A DNA stretch of 64,000 bases from Solidesulfovibrio sp. (GCF_038562415.1 NZ_JBCFBA010000011.1:1-64000); one strand, 5' to 3'. Shown: positions 16,077 through 26,218, counted from the first letter of the stretch. Numbers and translations are program-made. Notes: generated by a model not told the origin, from the sequence alone.

Positions 16077-17813
16077 TTAATTTTTTACCAATTGCAATGC
16101 AAATCTAGCGTATATTTCTGTATTTGCTGCCTTAGTTGCAGTCATAAGCTGTTTAAAAGTTGTAACAGCAGACGAAACATCATCTTTATTTTTTAGTTTC
16201 AAAGCATTACTCTCCATCAAAGTCTGAACAAATGCCAACGCGGCATCAACTATTGACCTCCAAATGGCAACCGCCGACTCCAAGGCTGTTCCATCAGTAA
16301 AAAAAAGCTTAAACTTGTCCGGTATCGGCTTGTTCAGTATTATTTCCATACATCCAGAAATAGCGGTAAGAAGCAAAAAATGAGACCCTCTATTTCTAAA
16401 AAAAGATAAATAAACTACATCGTTTTCTGTCATCGAATCTTGGCTTTTTGCTTGCACATCTAATTTCACTTCTAGTATGCATTTCAACAAAGAATAACAA
16501 AACAAAATATGCTGCGCGGTGGTTTTTTCTGAAAAATACAGTGAGTAAACAGCATTATTTTCCCAGATGTTTGACTTTTCATTGTATGCAATAACAGGAT
16601 CCCCATGGAATGCAGCAAGAACCTGTCCTGCCGTATCTGAAGGCAATAAATTTACAGGTCTTTTAATTTTATCTTCAAAGCCCCCGCGCCTCCCGCCCAA
16701 GTAAGTTATATTCGGTATCTGACAAAATTCAGTTCGCAATCTTTTTTGCGTAACGTCGTTACTTCTAAAATCCGAAGCTTCAATTTTGTTCTGACTATTA
16801 TTAAAAAAAATAATATTTTTAATAATCTCTTGATCACTACAGCAAACAAAACGACATTGGACCTTTAAGTCAGAACTGGGCTCTCTTCCCAACGAACCTA
16901 ACGCCCCTGTTGTTTGAGCACCATTTACTATTGAGATTCCTTCAATCTGCAACTGCTTGGTCGATTCATCATAACTAAAAGCATTCGTCAAAATAGTCAA
17001 TCCGTTGTTGTAAACACAAAACAAATCCGGACTGTTTGCCGCAGTTTCTTTTATTCCATTATTTATATTTTGATCCGACTTCCTACTCCCCAAATAACCT
17101 CTAATATTTGCCGAAAATATATCATCTTGATGCTGCAAAAAAATATTATACAACCACTGGCCAGAAACTGATGTTATAAAAGCCCTCCACTTTTCACCAA
17201 CAATTTCATATCCATCAACAACATGAAAGCCAAAAGGTTCAGTGACTAATATCGCCATAGATTGACTATGATACCAAGAGTCTAAAGTCTCAACACCTAC
17301 CTCTTTGACAGTAACCTGTACTTCTCGTTCATATGCGCTAAAATAAGTTTTAAGTGCAGAATGAACAGTCGCTGAAACAGCATTCAACTCTGCTTCAACA
17401 CCAACTGACTCATTACAATTATGTACATACCAAAACACTACATCCGTAATCAAACCGCTCTCAATTGAATCTCTTAATTTTGTAATTGCCGGCAAAAGTT
17501 TTGAAGGGATGTTGTGGAGCTCTGAAGAAAGAAGCCATGCAGCAGCAGTATTCAAATCAGAGGCCTTATTTGCAGGCGCTTGTGACTTTGATGTCTTACT
17601 AAAATATGACTGCGCTACAACTGCTCTTTGTGAATCAATATCAATATAAATCAGATCGCATTTTTTATCATCTGGACCATCCGTCAAGCTTTCAACAGCG
17701 ACTGTATGTATATCTTCAATTCCATATTTTAACTCAAGAGCAAACAAAAGCAAAGCGTTGTTACCATAACGCTCAAGGTCAGCACGCCCCTGTAGAACTT
17801 CTGCAAACCCCAT
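16077..17813 (-). CDS. AIPR family abortive-infection protein
   Basis: This 578-residue protein matches the AIPR (abortive phage infection) family. NIRGYLGSRKSDQNIN is followed by CVYNNGLTILTNAF and GISIVNGAQTTGALGSL, the hallmark N-N-G and V-N-G-A-Q-T blocks. It also has FFNNSQNKIEASDFRSND. AIPR proteins are linked to abortive phage defence and often accompany restriction-type genes; no such partner is next to it here. GGAG lies 8 bases before ATG 17813. It is more A/T-rich than the integrase module and faces the other way, between that module and the tRNA-like half, a typical slot for recently acquired cargo. Confidence 0.85.
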   Translation of the reverse strand: MGFAEVLQGRADLERYGNNALLLFALELKYGIEDIHTVAVESLTDGPDDKKCDLIYIDIDSQRAVVAQSYFSKTSKSQAPANKASDLNTAAAWLLSSELHNIPSKLLPAITKLRDSIESGLITDVVFWYVHNCNESVGVEAELNAVSATVHSALKTYFSAYEREVQVTVKEVGVETLDSWYHSQSMAILVTEPFGFHVVDGYEIVGEKWRAFITSVSGQWLYNIFLQHQDDIFSANIRGYLGSRKSDQNINNGIKETAANSPDLFCVYNNGLTILTNAFSYDESTKQLQIEGISIVNGAQTTGALGSLGREPSSDLKVQCRFVCCSDQEIIKNIIFFNNSQNKIEASDFRSNDVTQKRLRTEFCQIPNITYLGGRRGGFEDKIKRPVNLLPSDTAGQVLAAFHGDPVIAYNEKSNIWENNAVYSLYFSEKTTAQHILFCYSLLKCILEVKLDVQAKSQDSMTENDVVYLSFFRNRGSHFLLLTAISGCMEIILNKPIPDKFKLFFTDGTALESAVAIWRSIVDAALAFVQTLMESNALKLKNKDDVSSAVTTFKQLMTATKAANTEIYARFALQLVKN

Positions 17814-18163
17814 ACCTCATCTCCTACATCAATTGAGCATCTAGGACTAATTTTTATTATTATCATCTATACAGTCTATAATTGTCAACTGAACAAAACT
17901 CACCAAGGACCCTCGATAACTCCTTATAATTACAGAAAATTTATATTCCCATACAAAACAATTCCTAACCGTATCACCGGGAGTTCAGTGATTGTGCCCA
18001 AAAACCAGGTTCAAGACCGCGGTTATTTTTCGTATTTGACGGAAATCCGTGCAGCTGGATATGTACATAACCGAGAATTCCCGCAGAATCAAAGGAAACG
18101 GACCAGTTGACAGCCACCGCCACAGTCGCGCCAACTACTGACCAAAGTCCGATATTCTGGCCC
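17814..18163. other. Intergenic region upstream of AIPR
   Basis: These 350 bases should contain the AIPR promoter. A palindrome-family fragment (TTTTTCGTATTTGACGGAAA) lies near 18023. No gene is supported. Confidence 0.35.
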
Positions 18164-18204
18164 CAAAAAAGAAGAAGACCCCGTCGGCTACTCGCCAACG
18201 AGAT
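18164..18204 (-). terminator. Terminator of the tRNA-like unit, copy 1
   Basis: On the minus strand CGTTGGC and GCCGACG form a stem around GAGTA, followed by GGGGTCTTCTTCTTTTTT. It lies downstream of the tRNA-Val-like half in the same orientation and is matched by the terminator at 62560-62600. Confidence 0.75.
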
Positions 18205-18475
18205 CACTTTTTCACAGGGGCTTTTGGAAGGATTTTAGGGGGTTAGGTCACGCTTTTGGCGTGTCAAGCAAGTGCTCTCCCCCTGAGCTACGCTCCTAGA
18301 TTCAAAATCAGGGAAGGGTTTATCTACTCAGAACTCTTCCCCAAGTCAACCCCAAATTTTCCGTTTCCCAGATTTTTTCGGGGACCAACCCGTTGGCGCT
18401 TGTTGGCACCGTGTTGGCGAGGTGGGTAAGTACGGTTTCTGGGTGGGGAGGTCAAGGGGAAAGTTTGAGAAAAGT
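18174..18475. repeat. Direct repeat around the tRNA-like half, copy 1 (candidate att site)
   Basis: The tRNA-like half and its terminator, plus about 170 bases to the right, are repeated at 62568-62880 in the same orientation. The tRNA/hairpin/terminator part is nearly identical. The outer part is diverged but keeps blocks such as GTAAGTACGG and GGGGAGGTCAAGGGG. Two such repeats 44 kb apart are what serial insertion into one tRNA locus would leave. Confidence 0.55.
18205..18298 (-). ncRNA. tRNA-Val-like 5' half with hairpin, copy 1
   Basis: On the minus strand, 18298-18259 reads as the 5' half of a tRNA: acceptor strand, the D-arm (TAGCTCAGGGGGAGAGCA) and an anticodon region TTGACAC that would give GAC (Val). 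The 3' half is not tRNA. CACGC-CAAAA-GCGTG (18249-18263) forms a hairpin, no T-arm follows, and an independent terminator comes next. A near-identical unit lies at 62601-62692. It is either a tRNA gene cut at the anticodon by integration and duplicated, or a tRNA-derived small RNA. Confidence 0.6.
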
Positions 18476-18679
18476 GCAGCTGACTCTTATGTTAAATTTG
18501 ATACCAGTCAAATTTGATCTAACGAACAATGCATGAAATATTTCATTGCTCCTTTCCCTTATGGTGAATTCGGTTGACACACTCTCGCAAATGCAACAAT
18601 CATAACTTTACCCATATACTATTTTTAACAGTGGAAGATCTTGCAACTTCAAGCAACCCCACAAGACAAAGGAAAAGTC

Positions 18680-18742
18680 ATGAAATTCAGCGACATGCGC
18701 ATCTGGACAAAGCTCTTGAAGCGCCGGTTCTGGTTGGTTTAG
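18680..18742 (+). other. 20-codon frame with strong RBS: leader or broken MCP start
   Basis: AAAGGAAAAGTC leads into ATG 18680, which encodes MKFSDMRIWTKLLKRRFWLV and then stops. The sequence looks like the first residues of a chemoreceptor before its membrane segment, but the frame ends at once. The true receptor begins 280 bases later with MKFMRLNIF and lacks a good ribosome binding site. It could be the remnant of a replaced receptor or a leader peptide. Confidence 0.4.
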
Positions 18743-18961
18743 CGGCAGATTATCTCAATGCAACAGCTTTCCTAGCAGATTGTAGATGGACCGTCCACAA
18801 CCGGAACCCGATCAGGCCACCCTCAAGAATTGATTGGTCCGAAAAAACCCGGCAGGTCAAAGCTGAAAATTTTCATATACAAAACCGGATTGCTGTCACA
18901 TGTGAGATGGAGTCCAGGTGGACGACCCTAAAATACGAACTCACATCAGCGAGTGAAATTC

Positions 18962-21322
18962 ATGAGATTAAATATCTTTGCCCGAATTCTTATTGTGATG
19001 ATAGCCGTTGCAATTGTTACGAGTACTGCTATTTTTTTTGTATCAAACTATTATTCTTTTAAAAATTTCAACATTGAAGCAAATGCAGAAGTAGAGCGGG
19101 GGAAAAATATCGTAGAAAGCAAAATAGAATCAGATAAAAAATCCTTATATCACAAAGTAGAGATTGCAGCAACTGACACACGTCTTGTAGAATCATTGGC
19201 CAGTAAAGACGCCGTGGCGAGCAAAGAAATACTTACTCGCTATATGAAAACAATGGGTTTAGACAACGCTGTGATCTGCAATGCGAGTGGGGTTGTTATT
19301 GCCCGTGGTCACGATGACAAGACCGGTGACAACATAAGTAAACGCGTAGAAATAGACGACGCTCTGAATGGTCGCCAAAGCTACGGAATTGTACGTGGAT
19401 CGCTTGTAAAATTTGCAAATCGAGCAACGTACCCTCTCAAGCAAAATGGAATAATTATTGGGGCGATATCCATGGGCAACGCCCTTGCCAGTGACAAGTA
19501 TGTAGACCTCATCAAAGAAATTACAGGTCTCGAGGTTACCGTTTTTGACGGTGACACTCGAGTGGCAACCACAGTTGTCAATGAGGGCAAACGTGCCATT
19601 GGCACAAAGATGGAAAATCCTGCTATTCTGAAAGCAGTCCTAGAAAATGGGGAAGTTTTTGTTTCACAGAACACTATAATGGGAACGAAATATACGACCG
19701 CATATTGGCCACTCAGAGGTGTCAACGGGAAAATAGATGGGATGCTGTTCGTTGGCAAGAATCGAGTAAACTTCGACAGTCTCCAGAGCAGTATACAAAA
19801 GTCAATCTTGTTCACTGCTATAGTTGTGTTGCTGCTTGTGATTGTATTATCAATACTTTTTGCAAAGTCTCTTGCCGATCCACTTCGACAGACAGCAGAG
19901 TTTACCAAAAAAGTGTCGGAAGGAAAATTTGATGAACAATTGCAAGTGTTTCGTAAAGATGAATTAGGTGTTCTCGCGGACGGAATGCGTTCAATGGTAT
20001 ACAACTTGCGCAAAGAGTTAGCATTTTCTACAGGTGTCATGCGCGGCGTCGCTGCACCATTTTCTGTTTTTTCTCCTCACGACACAACCATTTATACAAA
20101 TCAGGCAATGCTTGATTTAATTGATATCCCAGGTAATCCAAATGATTATTTAGGGACTCAATCTGGAGAATTTATATTTGGCGTCAAGGGGAAAGATACT
20201 TTGTCGTCTCGTAGTCTTCGTGAAAAACAAATTCTATTTGAAGACTCAACGATACAGTCGCGAGCAGGTAAAACCAAGCATGTGACTATCTCCTCTGCCC
20301 CGTTTTTCGATGCGAATGGAGAACTCCTTGGCACGGTGTCAGTTTGGCTTGACAAGACAGAATTTGTAGAAGCCAAAGAACAGGCTGACAAAGCTAAAGC
20401 AGAGGGCATACTTCAAGCAGCACGACAACTTGAAGCTGTCGTGGAGATTGTCACTTCTGCTTCTGAACAACTTTCTGCTCAAATTGAACAATCGAGTCAC
20501 GGGTCAGAAGAACAAGCTCGAAGCATAGCTGAAACTGCAACTGCAATGGAAGAAATGAACGCAACGGTTCTCGAGGTTGCTAAAAATGCTTCTAATGCTG
20601 CTGGCACCGCTGATGAGGCAAAAATTAAAGCTGAAGAAGGCGCTAAGATGGTCGGGCAGGTAATCCATGGGATTGAACAGGTTCAACTCCAATCCCAAGC
20701 GATGAAAACGGATATGGGCAACCTTGGGAAACAAGCTGAAGGAATCGGTCAGATTTTAAACGTCATCTCCGATATCGCTGACCAGACCAACCTTCTGGCC
20801 CTGAATGCCGCCATTGAAGCTGCTCGTGCTGGTGACGCCGGACGAGGATTTGCGGTTGTTGCTGACGAGGTCCGGAAACTTGCTGAGAAGACCATGACCG
20901 CCACCAAGGAAGTCGGCAACGCGATCCGGGACATCCAAGCTGGAACAAAGACGAACATTGAAAACGTTGAGCGCACCGGGAAAAACATTGAAGAGGTTAC
21001 CCACCTTGCCACTGATTCTGGCGAAGCTTTAAAGCAAATCGTCACATTATCAGACAAGACCACTGATCAAGTTCGTTCAATTGCAACGGCTTCTGAACAG
21101 CAATCTGCTACGAGTGAAGAAATTAATCGCAGCATTGAATCAGTGAATCGGATTTCTTCCGAAACGGCTGATGGCATGAGACAATCTGCGCAGGCAGTAA
21201 CTGAGTTAGCTGACCAAGCTCAAGTCCTTAAGCGACTCATTGACGAGATGAAATCTGACAGTGGTTCTGGTGCTAAAGAACTTCCTGCGGGTAAGAAGCC
21301 ACTGGCATTAGGAAGAGGGTAA
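18962..21322 (+). CDS. Methyl-accepting chemotaxis protein with Cache and PAS domains
   Basis: This 786-residue chemoreceptor has a first membrane segment at about residues 6-28 and a periplasmic Cache-type sensor domain to about 275 ([27 protein letters not shown]). A second membrane segment lies near 285-305, followed by HAMP, a PAS domain (about 365-480), and a signalling domain with the conserved hairpin tip [18 protein letters not shown]. It should pass a periplasmic and perhaps a cytoplasmic signal to CheA/CheW at the cell pole. The start is uncertain: ATG 18962 or GTG 18953, both with weak ribosome binding sites. It lies just beyond the tRNA-like repeat. Confidence 0.92.
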   Translation: MRLNIFARILIVMIAVAIVTSTAIFFVSNYYSFKNFNIEANAEVERGKNIVESKIESDKKSLYHKVEIAATDTRLVESLASKDAVASKEILTRYMKTMGLDNAVICNASGVVIARGHDDKTGDNISKRVEIDDALNGRQSYGIVRGSLVKFANRATYPLKQNGIIIGAISMGNALASDKYVDLIKEITGLEVTVFDGDTRVATTVVNEGKRAIGTKMENPAILKAVLENGEVFVSQNTIMGTKYTTAYWPLRGVNGKIDGMLFVGKNRVNFDSLQSSIQKSILFTAIVVLLLVIVLSILFAKSLADPLRQTAEFTKKVSEGKFDEQLQVFRKDELGVLADGMRSMVYNLRKELAFSTGVMRGVAAPFSVFSPHDTTIYTNQAMLDLIDIPGNPNDYLGTQSGEFIFGVKGKDTLSSRSLREKQILFEDSTIQSRAGKTKHVTISSAPFFDANGELLGTVSVWLDKTEFVEAKEQADKAKAEGILQAARQLEAVVEIVTSASEQLSAQIEQSSHGSEEQARSIAETATAMEEMNATVLEVAKNASNAAGTADEAKIKAEEGAKMVGQVIHGIEQVQLQSQAMKTDMGNLGKQAEGIGQILNVISDIADQTNLLALNAAIEAARAGDAGRGFAVVADEVRKLAEKTMTATKEVGNAIRDIQAGTKTNIENVERTGKNIEEVTHLATDSGEALKQIVTLSDKTTDQVRSIATASEQQSATSEEINRSIESVNRISSETADGMRQSAQAVTELADQAQVLKRLIDEMKSDSGSGAKELPAGKKPLALGRG

Positions 21323-21404
21323 TTGGAAATAATTCTCAATAATGCCGAGCTACGGTCCAATCCGTTAGTGCACATCGTCAGCAGAAGCGTATTCTAAGAT
21401 TAAC

Positions 21405-21448
21405 TGGGGTGAGTTCATATTGCCTGAAATATATTTGAGCTCACCCCA
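21405..21448 (+). terminator. Terminator after the chemoreceptor
   Basis: TGGGGTGAG (21405-21413) is the exact complement of CTCACCCCA (21440-21448). The loop is long (26 bases) and there is no T-run directly after it, so its strength is unclear. Confidence 0.5.
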
Positions 21449-21464
21449 CAACCAGCACAAAAAA

Positions 21465-21803
21465 ATGCCCTACAAAGATCTTAGATTTATATCAAACAGT
21501 ATTCTCGGTGAAATATCTACAACAACCTATAACAAGAAAGTTTTACTTATTATGTACTATTCCGAATTATTAGCACTTACTTTCATAGAAATTGATGACC
21601 TATTAAAGACCCATGGAAGAATCAAGTTACATAGAATATTTTATTTAGATGTAAACTTTGTCGAATATATTTACTCTCTTTTTTTGGAGTCAGGAATTGA
21701 CACCATCTTAAGACAACTTTTCGAAAGACTTATGAAGATACAGGATTTACTCAACCAAAGGAAACTTCTTAAATCTTGCAAAATAGCAAAGTTTATCCAA
21801 TGA
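21465..21803 (+). CDS. Small hypothetical helical protein
   Basis: This possible 112-residue A/T-rich protein is mostly helical (for example LRQLFERLMKIQDLL). The ribosome binding site is poor, and an alternative TTG start at 21420 falls inside the terminator hairpin. The frame is long for such A/T-rich DNA, and a similar-sized helical protein also follows the second chemoreceptor (33955). I do not recognise it, and it may not be expressed. Confidence 0.4.
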   Translation: MPYKDLRFISNSILGEISTTTYNKKVLLIMYYSELLALTFIEIDDLLKTHGRIKLHRIFYLDVNFVEYIYSLFLESGIDTILRQLFERLMKIQDLLNQRKLLKSCKIAKFIQ

Positions 21804-22312
21804 AATTACTTGAAAAGTTAAAACGAAAGAAATTTTCCATTTGTATAAAATAGGCGATCACTAGGTGTTAATTTGACTAAGCCATCCTCCCCCACTCAAA
21901 GACCAGAAACACGGGCAGCTTCAGTCACGTCACTGTGGCGGAATTATGCAGTGAAAATTCACAGGATCCCGCGATCCGACACCCTCGTTTCTGGTCCGAA
22001 CTCATTGCCTGGCTTAAGAATTCTGTATTTTAACCATCAACAGAAAATCTACAGTTCCAGTAAACTGGACTTTTTAACAATCCCCTTTCCTAGCTTTTTC
22101 CCAGCAAACAGTTGTCCCGTCCATGGGAATCTGGGGACTGGGTTCCTCCTTGGGCGCTTGTACTATCCAAGTGGACTGAGGCGTGCCAAACTCAACATAT
22201 GTCAAAACTGACTAATGATTTCGGATTGTTCAAAGCTAGACTCTACTTGCCCTTGGAATAAAAAAGGTGTTAACGTCTTTCCAGACTAAGAGTATCTCGC
22301 TTAGCCAAAAAA
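21804..22312. repeat. Intergenic region with palindromes and a repeat start
   Basis: No gene is supported. AGTTCCAGTAAACTGGACT (22053-22071) is a near-perfect palindrome, repeated at 30752-30770 and in part at 57954-57972. It is followed by TTTTTAACAA and a C-rich stretch with GTCCCGTCC, the same order as at 30.75-30.83 kb, so this is a truncated copy of the GC-rich repeat. Confidence 0.5.
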
Positions 22313-22753
22313 TCACCGTAAGCGCAAATATATATCAGAAGTTCCCCAATCAACTTCGGCTTCTGATGCGATATTTTTCTCGCATGGGATGAAAGCCTTG
22401 CATGCATTTAAACCAATCCGAATTTTTGCTTCACGGACATATCGCCTGACAGATGTCTCACTGCCTTTGAAATCGAACTCGTCAGTAAGACGATGATATA
22501 TCCTTACCGCCGTGTGTCTTTGTTTAGGATTAACTTCCTTGTCTGCGGCTAGCCAGTTGTCAATCTTATCGATGAAAGGTCCTAGAACCGGATAAGGCTG
22601 CGTTTCCCTGACTGTGTAGGAGAGATTCTTCCCTCGCAGAATCTTCTTGATGGTCTTTCTATCATGGCCTGTTTCGCGAGCAATTTCACGGATACTTTTA
22701 TCGTACACCCTTTTGGCAGTTCGAATGTATTCATACTGGTCCATTGTGAGCAT
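22313..22753 (-). pseudogene. istA: IS21-family IstA transposase fragment
   Basis: These 146 residues are the N-terminal third of an IS21-type IstA transposase. They hold the helix-turn-helix (YDKSIREIARETGHDRKTIKK), the spacer, and the first catalytic-domain motif EVDWG with its aspartate. Full IstA is about 350-500 residues; here the frame runs out soon after EVDWG, and no IstB ATPase gene follows, so the element is truncated and cannot move by itself. Upstream, repeated GGGGGA-TTTTTC/TTTTCA blocks at about 22825-22865 look like the internal terminal repeats of IS21 ends. Confidence 0.8.
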
Positions 22754-22923
22754 CCCTCCAGTCCTCCGGTAGTAACCGGATAGCCTGTCGCTTCCGACCC
22801 TACCAGAGCCGTTTGGGTGGGGGATTTTTCGGCGCTCGTTCCTGCTCTAGACGGGGGAATTTTCAGTTAGCGAAATCATACCCCCATACCGCCCAATCTT
22901 CTCTACCTGTGCGCATTGAGGAT

Positions 22924-25746
22924 TCATTTGATTCTCAACAATCTCTCGATGACTTCTTTGAGGGCAGCCATGTCCACCGGCTTCGAAAGGTAATCATTCA
23001 TGCCAGCTTCCAGAAACTTTTCCTTGTCACCTGTCATCGCGTACGCAGTCATTGCGATGATCGGGATGTTCGCATTGTGTTCGCCTGCCCTACCCTCGCG
23101 AATCGCTCTTGTGGCTTTAACACCGTCCATAACGGGCATTTGCACGTCCATGAGGATCAGATCGAATTCTTGGGCCGCAAGCCGCGTGAGGGCCTCCTGG
23201 CCATTCTCCGCTATGACTACGGCGTACCCCAACTTCTCAAGCAACCGCTTGCCGGTAATCAAGCTCATCTCGTCATCTTCAGCATAAAGTACAGTTCGAA
23301 CAACACTGCTTCGACATGAAGTCTCCACAGCTTTTTCCTTTAATGTTTTTGGAGAGACAGGGAGTTTGAATGGCAACGAGAGATAGAACGTCGTCCCGCC
23401 TCCGTCGGTATCGCCGATAGCGAGTTCCCCATGCATTAATACAACCAGTCGGCGGACAATTGAAAGACCTAGGCCTGCACCCTGGAAACGCCTAGTATAA
23501 TCACCTTCTACCTGAGTAAACGGTTCGAAGATGTCCTCTAGTCGGTCATCAGGAATTCCGATGCCGGAGTCACTCACTATGAAAAGCACACGGAACAGAA
23601 CATTATTCTTTAAAAGTGGATATGCTTCGATAGTAACATGACCTTTGTCAGTAAATTTTATAGCATTGCCAACGAGGTTGAAGAGAATCTGCCGCAACCT
23701 GGCTTCGTCGCCAATAATTCGGCGAGGCATGTCGTCATCGATTGTGAAATCTAAGAGCAATCCTTTTTCTTTTGAAGCCAATTTAAAAGTGTCCATGACG
23801 GAATCTTTCTGTAAGCAAATATCGAATTCCTCTGCCCGAATGGTGACCTTTCCAGCCTCAATTCTAGATATATCAAGGACATCAGAGAGTAGAAGCGTCA
23901 ATCGTTTTGAAGACTTTAGCGCTCCTAAAATGTATTCTTTTTGCTCACCATCCAGTGAAGTGCTTTCCATAAGTTGGAGCATTCCCAGGATGCCATTGAG
24001 TGGGGTCCGTATTTCATGACTCATGTTTGCAAGAAATTCTGTCTTTGCTTGGTTTGCTCGCCGGATTTCATGTTCAATTTGTTTACGATCGGATATATCT
24101 TCGAAAACCGTAGCGAACCGATCATGCCCAATTGAGAATGCGGAGATGGATAAATCTTTTCCGAGCGGTGCAAAAAAGATTTCGAACCGGATTGGCTTGC
24201 CACTAGTTACCACTGCCGCGTAAGTCTCGAGAAAAGGCGGCTCCCCTGTGCCGTAGAGCCTCGAAGCAAGTTCTCCAACTGCTGCGGCTGGTTGAATACC
24301 AGTGTAAAAAGCAAAGCTAGGATTTACATCAAGTATTCGATAATCCGTTGGGTGACCAGCGTCGTCGCGTACGATCTCGTGTACAGCCACTCCTTCAGTC
24401 ATTTCATGGTACAGGGAGCGAAATTTATCTTCACTTTCACGGAGGGCTGACTCCGTACGCTTGCGCTCAGCTATATCCAGACCGATACCCATGAGGTATG
24501 TTTTGCCCAGTGCATTAAAACGCACCCCAGTGAGCAAAAAGGGGATTGCCTTGCCCTCCTTGCTGAGAAGAGTGGCCTCGATTGAAACGAACCCTTCTTT
24601 CATTACGGTATCAACCGCTTGTCGTACCAAATCCATATTTTCGGGCGGGTGCCAGTCCATGATGTGGCGACCTTCGATTTCACCAGGAGCGTATCCGAGC
24701 AGACTCTCGTGATTAACATTCCACTTCGTCAAGCGTAGCTCAGGGTAAGTGTAGACGTAGAATATCCCGGGGAGATTCTCAATCACAGTATTGACAAATT
24801 GCTGCTCGTTCTGAAGTGTCCGCTCAACTCTCTCACGTTCTGTTTCAGTTCGTGCACGTTCTTCATATGCCTGCAGTAGATTCTTTCTTGTTTCTTGGAG
24901 CCAACCCATGACACTGTCTTTTCGCTTTGGAGTAGAAGCGTTTACCGACGAAAAATCTCCGCTTCCAAGGGCCATGATCTGCTGATAAACTTCATCAACC
25001 CGAGCACCAAGAGTTGCCTCTATTGTTAAATATGTTTTCAAAATATAATATACAGTAAACAACGCCAATCCAGAGAATAGAAGACGTAGAGCTAATGCTA
25101 TCCCCTCAGCATCGTGAACAACGGCGGTGGTGCGAGCGTCCATCATTCTAAACGTTCGCTCAATTGGGTGCATAATATCTTTTTTAGCAATGTGGTATTT
25201 ATCGTCATACAACGAGGCCATAGCGCGTGCTTGATTCTCTTTGGCATCACCTGCATCAGACTCGAGTAGATTCATCGCCGCCAATTCTGTTGCAGTAAGG
25301 ACATCCGAATTAGCTTTCGCTTGAGCAAGTTGGTCAAATTCGTCCGATGTACATCCACTTCGTCGCATCAATTCGAGCAAAGCGATCTTTTCGGACCCAC
25401 TATCTTCCGCCTTTTCTTCGTCTGGAAGGAGAAGCGACCAATAAAAATTTGAATAATCTTCCGGCCGAGACTGCGTTCCGTTGCGTATACTTAATATCTC
25501 GTAATAGCGTTTTTTGTAGACTGGGTTCTTTGTCGCTACGTAAGTTCTCACCATCCTGGTCAACTCATCTGAAGAAACGCGGAGTTCATCAGCAAGAAGC
25601 AATGATGCGTGCCGAGTTTCATTGGCGGCATCTATCTTTTTTTCGGCTTGTACATAGATATAAAAACTTAGAGCCAACACAAAAAGGAGTGTTATACATA
25701 AATATATGTGAAATTTTGCGCGTCTAATGTCGAACCTTACAGACAT
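22924..25746 (-). CDS. Hybrid sensor histidine kinase with receiver domain
   Basis: This 940-residue membrane kinase has membrane segment 1 at about residues 12-32, an outer helical sensor region to about 215, segment 2 near 220-245, and a HAMP-like linker with coiled coil. Two PAS domains follow (first around ENLPGIFYVYTYPEL). Then come HisKA with the phospho-acceptor His in [13 protein letters not shown], an ATPase domain (LRQILFNLVGNAIKFTDKG) and a C-terminal receiver with Asp in LILMDVQMPVMDG. I chose ATG 25746 because GAGG lies about 6 bases upstream and the membrane segment follows at once; an upstream start at 25857 would overlap the broken regulator gene. The output partner is not adjacent. 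Confidence 0.92.
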   Translation of the reverse strand: MSVRFDIRRAKFHIYLCITLLFVLALSFYIYVQAEKKIDAANETRHASLLLADELRVSSDELTRMVRTYVATKNPVYKKRYYEILSIRNGTQSRPEDYSNFYWSLLLPDEEKAEDSGSEKIALLELMRRSGCTSDEFDQLAQAKANSDVLTATELAAMNLLESDAGDAKENQARAMASLYDDKYHIAKKDIMHPIERTFRMMDARTTAVVHDAEGIALALRLLFSGLALFTVYYILKTYLTIEATLGARVDEVYQQIMALGSGDFSSVNASTPKRKDSVMGWLQETRKNLLQAYEERARTETERERVERTLQNEQQFVNTVIENLPGIFYVYTYPELRLTKWNVNHESLLGYAPGEIEGRHIMDWHPPENMDLVRQAVDTVMKEGFVSIEATLLSKEGKAIPFLLTGVRFNALGKTYLMGIGLDIAERKRTESALRESEDKFRSLYHEMTEGVAVHEIVRDDAGHPTDYRILDVNPSFAFYTGIQPAAAVGELASRLYGTGEPPFLETYAAVVTSGKPIRFEIFFAPLGKDLSISAFSIGHDRFATVFEDISDRKQIEHEIRRANQAKTEFLANMSHEIRTPLNGILGMLQLMESTSLDGEQKEYILGALKSSKRLTLLLSDVLDISRIEAGKVTIRAEEFDICLQKDSVMDTFKLASKEKGLLLDFTIDDDMPRRIIGDEARLRQILFNLVGNAIKFTDKGHVTIEAYPLLKNNVLFRVLFIVSDSGIGIPDDRLEDIFEPFTQVEGDYTRRFQGAGLGLSIVRRLVVLMHGELAIGDTDGGGTTFYLSLPFKLPVSPKTLKEKAVETSCRSSVVRTVLYAEDDEMSLITGKRLLEKLGYAVVIAENGQEALTRLAAQEFDLILMDVQMPVMDGVKATRAIREGRAGEHNANIPIIAMTAYAMTGDKEKFLEAGMNDYLSKPVDMAALKEVIERLLRIK

Positions 25747-25813
25747 GATCAACCTCAACAACGGATAACAGCCCGTTGAAAATTTCATTTTGTTCAGAAC
25801 ACCCGAACCAGCC

Positions 25814-26206
25814 TCATGCAGCCAACTCGTGATCCATGATCCTGTCTTCGCATACAACGACCAGAATAATGGCTACGATGCCGTTGATCCGCATCAAAAT
25901 ACACCAATATCCACGGGCGGCCGCCTCCCTGGGGGTGCCCACGCCGAACCGAGCGCGCATGAGTAACCCGAGATTGAATCCTGTCACATGAATCAGGTAG
26001 CGCTTCTCAACATTCTCATCCCCACGGAGCCACGCCCGGCGCATACCTTCAATCTTATAAAACTTCTCGTCCATCTGCATCAACTTTAGGAGATGATTTT
26101 TCAAAGTCACCTTATCAATCCCGAAAGCATCCATGATTTGCTGAGCAGTCTTTCCCAGGGGGGTCAAATACTTCCGGCCCCGACCAAAGGTCGGCTTTAC
26201 TGCCAA
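25814..26206 (-). pseudogene. Broken HTH/AbrB-like regulator
   Basis: The first 55 residues (GKTAQQIMDAFGIDKVTLKN, HLLKLMQMDEKFYKIEGM) match the intact protein at 38851-39171 almost residue for residue. After IEGM the frame shifts out: fragments of the C-terminal AbrB-like part (FNLGLLMRARFGVGTP) are still recognisable, but the remainder is unrelated and the KVS..GRIVLEKK end is lost. At least one frameshift is needed. It is a decayed member of the four-copy family. Confidence 0.65.
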
Positions 26207-26218
26207 AACGTCAAATTT

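Larger units (their letters stand above)
1..18298 (+). mobile_element. Integrative unit A (left end outside or near the window start)
   Basis: The genes between about 1.2 kb and the tRNA-like half at 18.3 kb have the make-up of an integrative element: XRE repressor, primase-helicase, two tyrosine recombinases and phage-defence cargo. The right boundary is placed at the tRNA-like half. The left boundary is not visible, and no structural or transfer genes are present, so a satellite or defective element is likely. Confidence 0.5.

Noticed and set aside
18205-18298. Complete functional tRNA-Val gene
   Set aside because: The acceptor 3' strand, a proper anticodon stem and the T-arm are missing in both copies; only the 5' half matches a tRNA.
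18574-19062. Plus-strand frame overlapping the chemoreceptor start
   Set aside because: It has no ribosome binding site or motif, and its end lies in the chemoreceptor's coding sequence in another frame.
22313-22753. Active IS21 element
   Set aside because: IstA is cut to 146 residues and no IstB gene follows.
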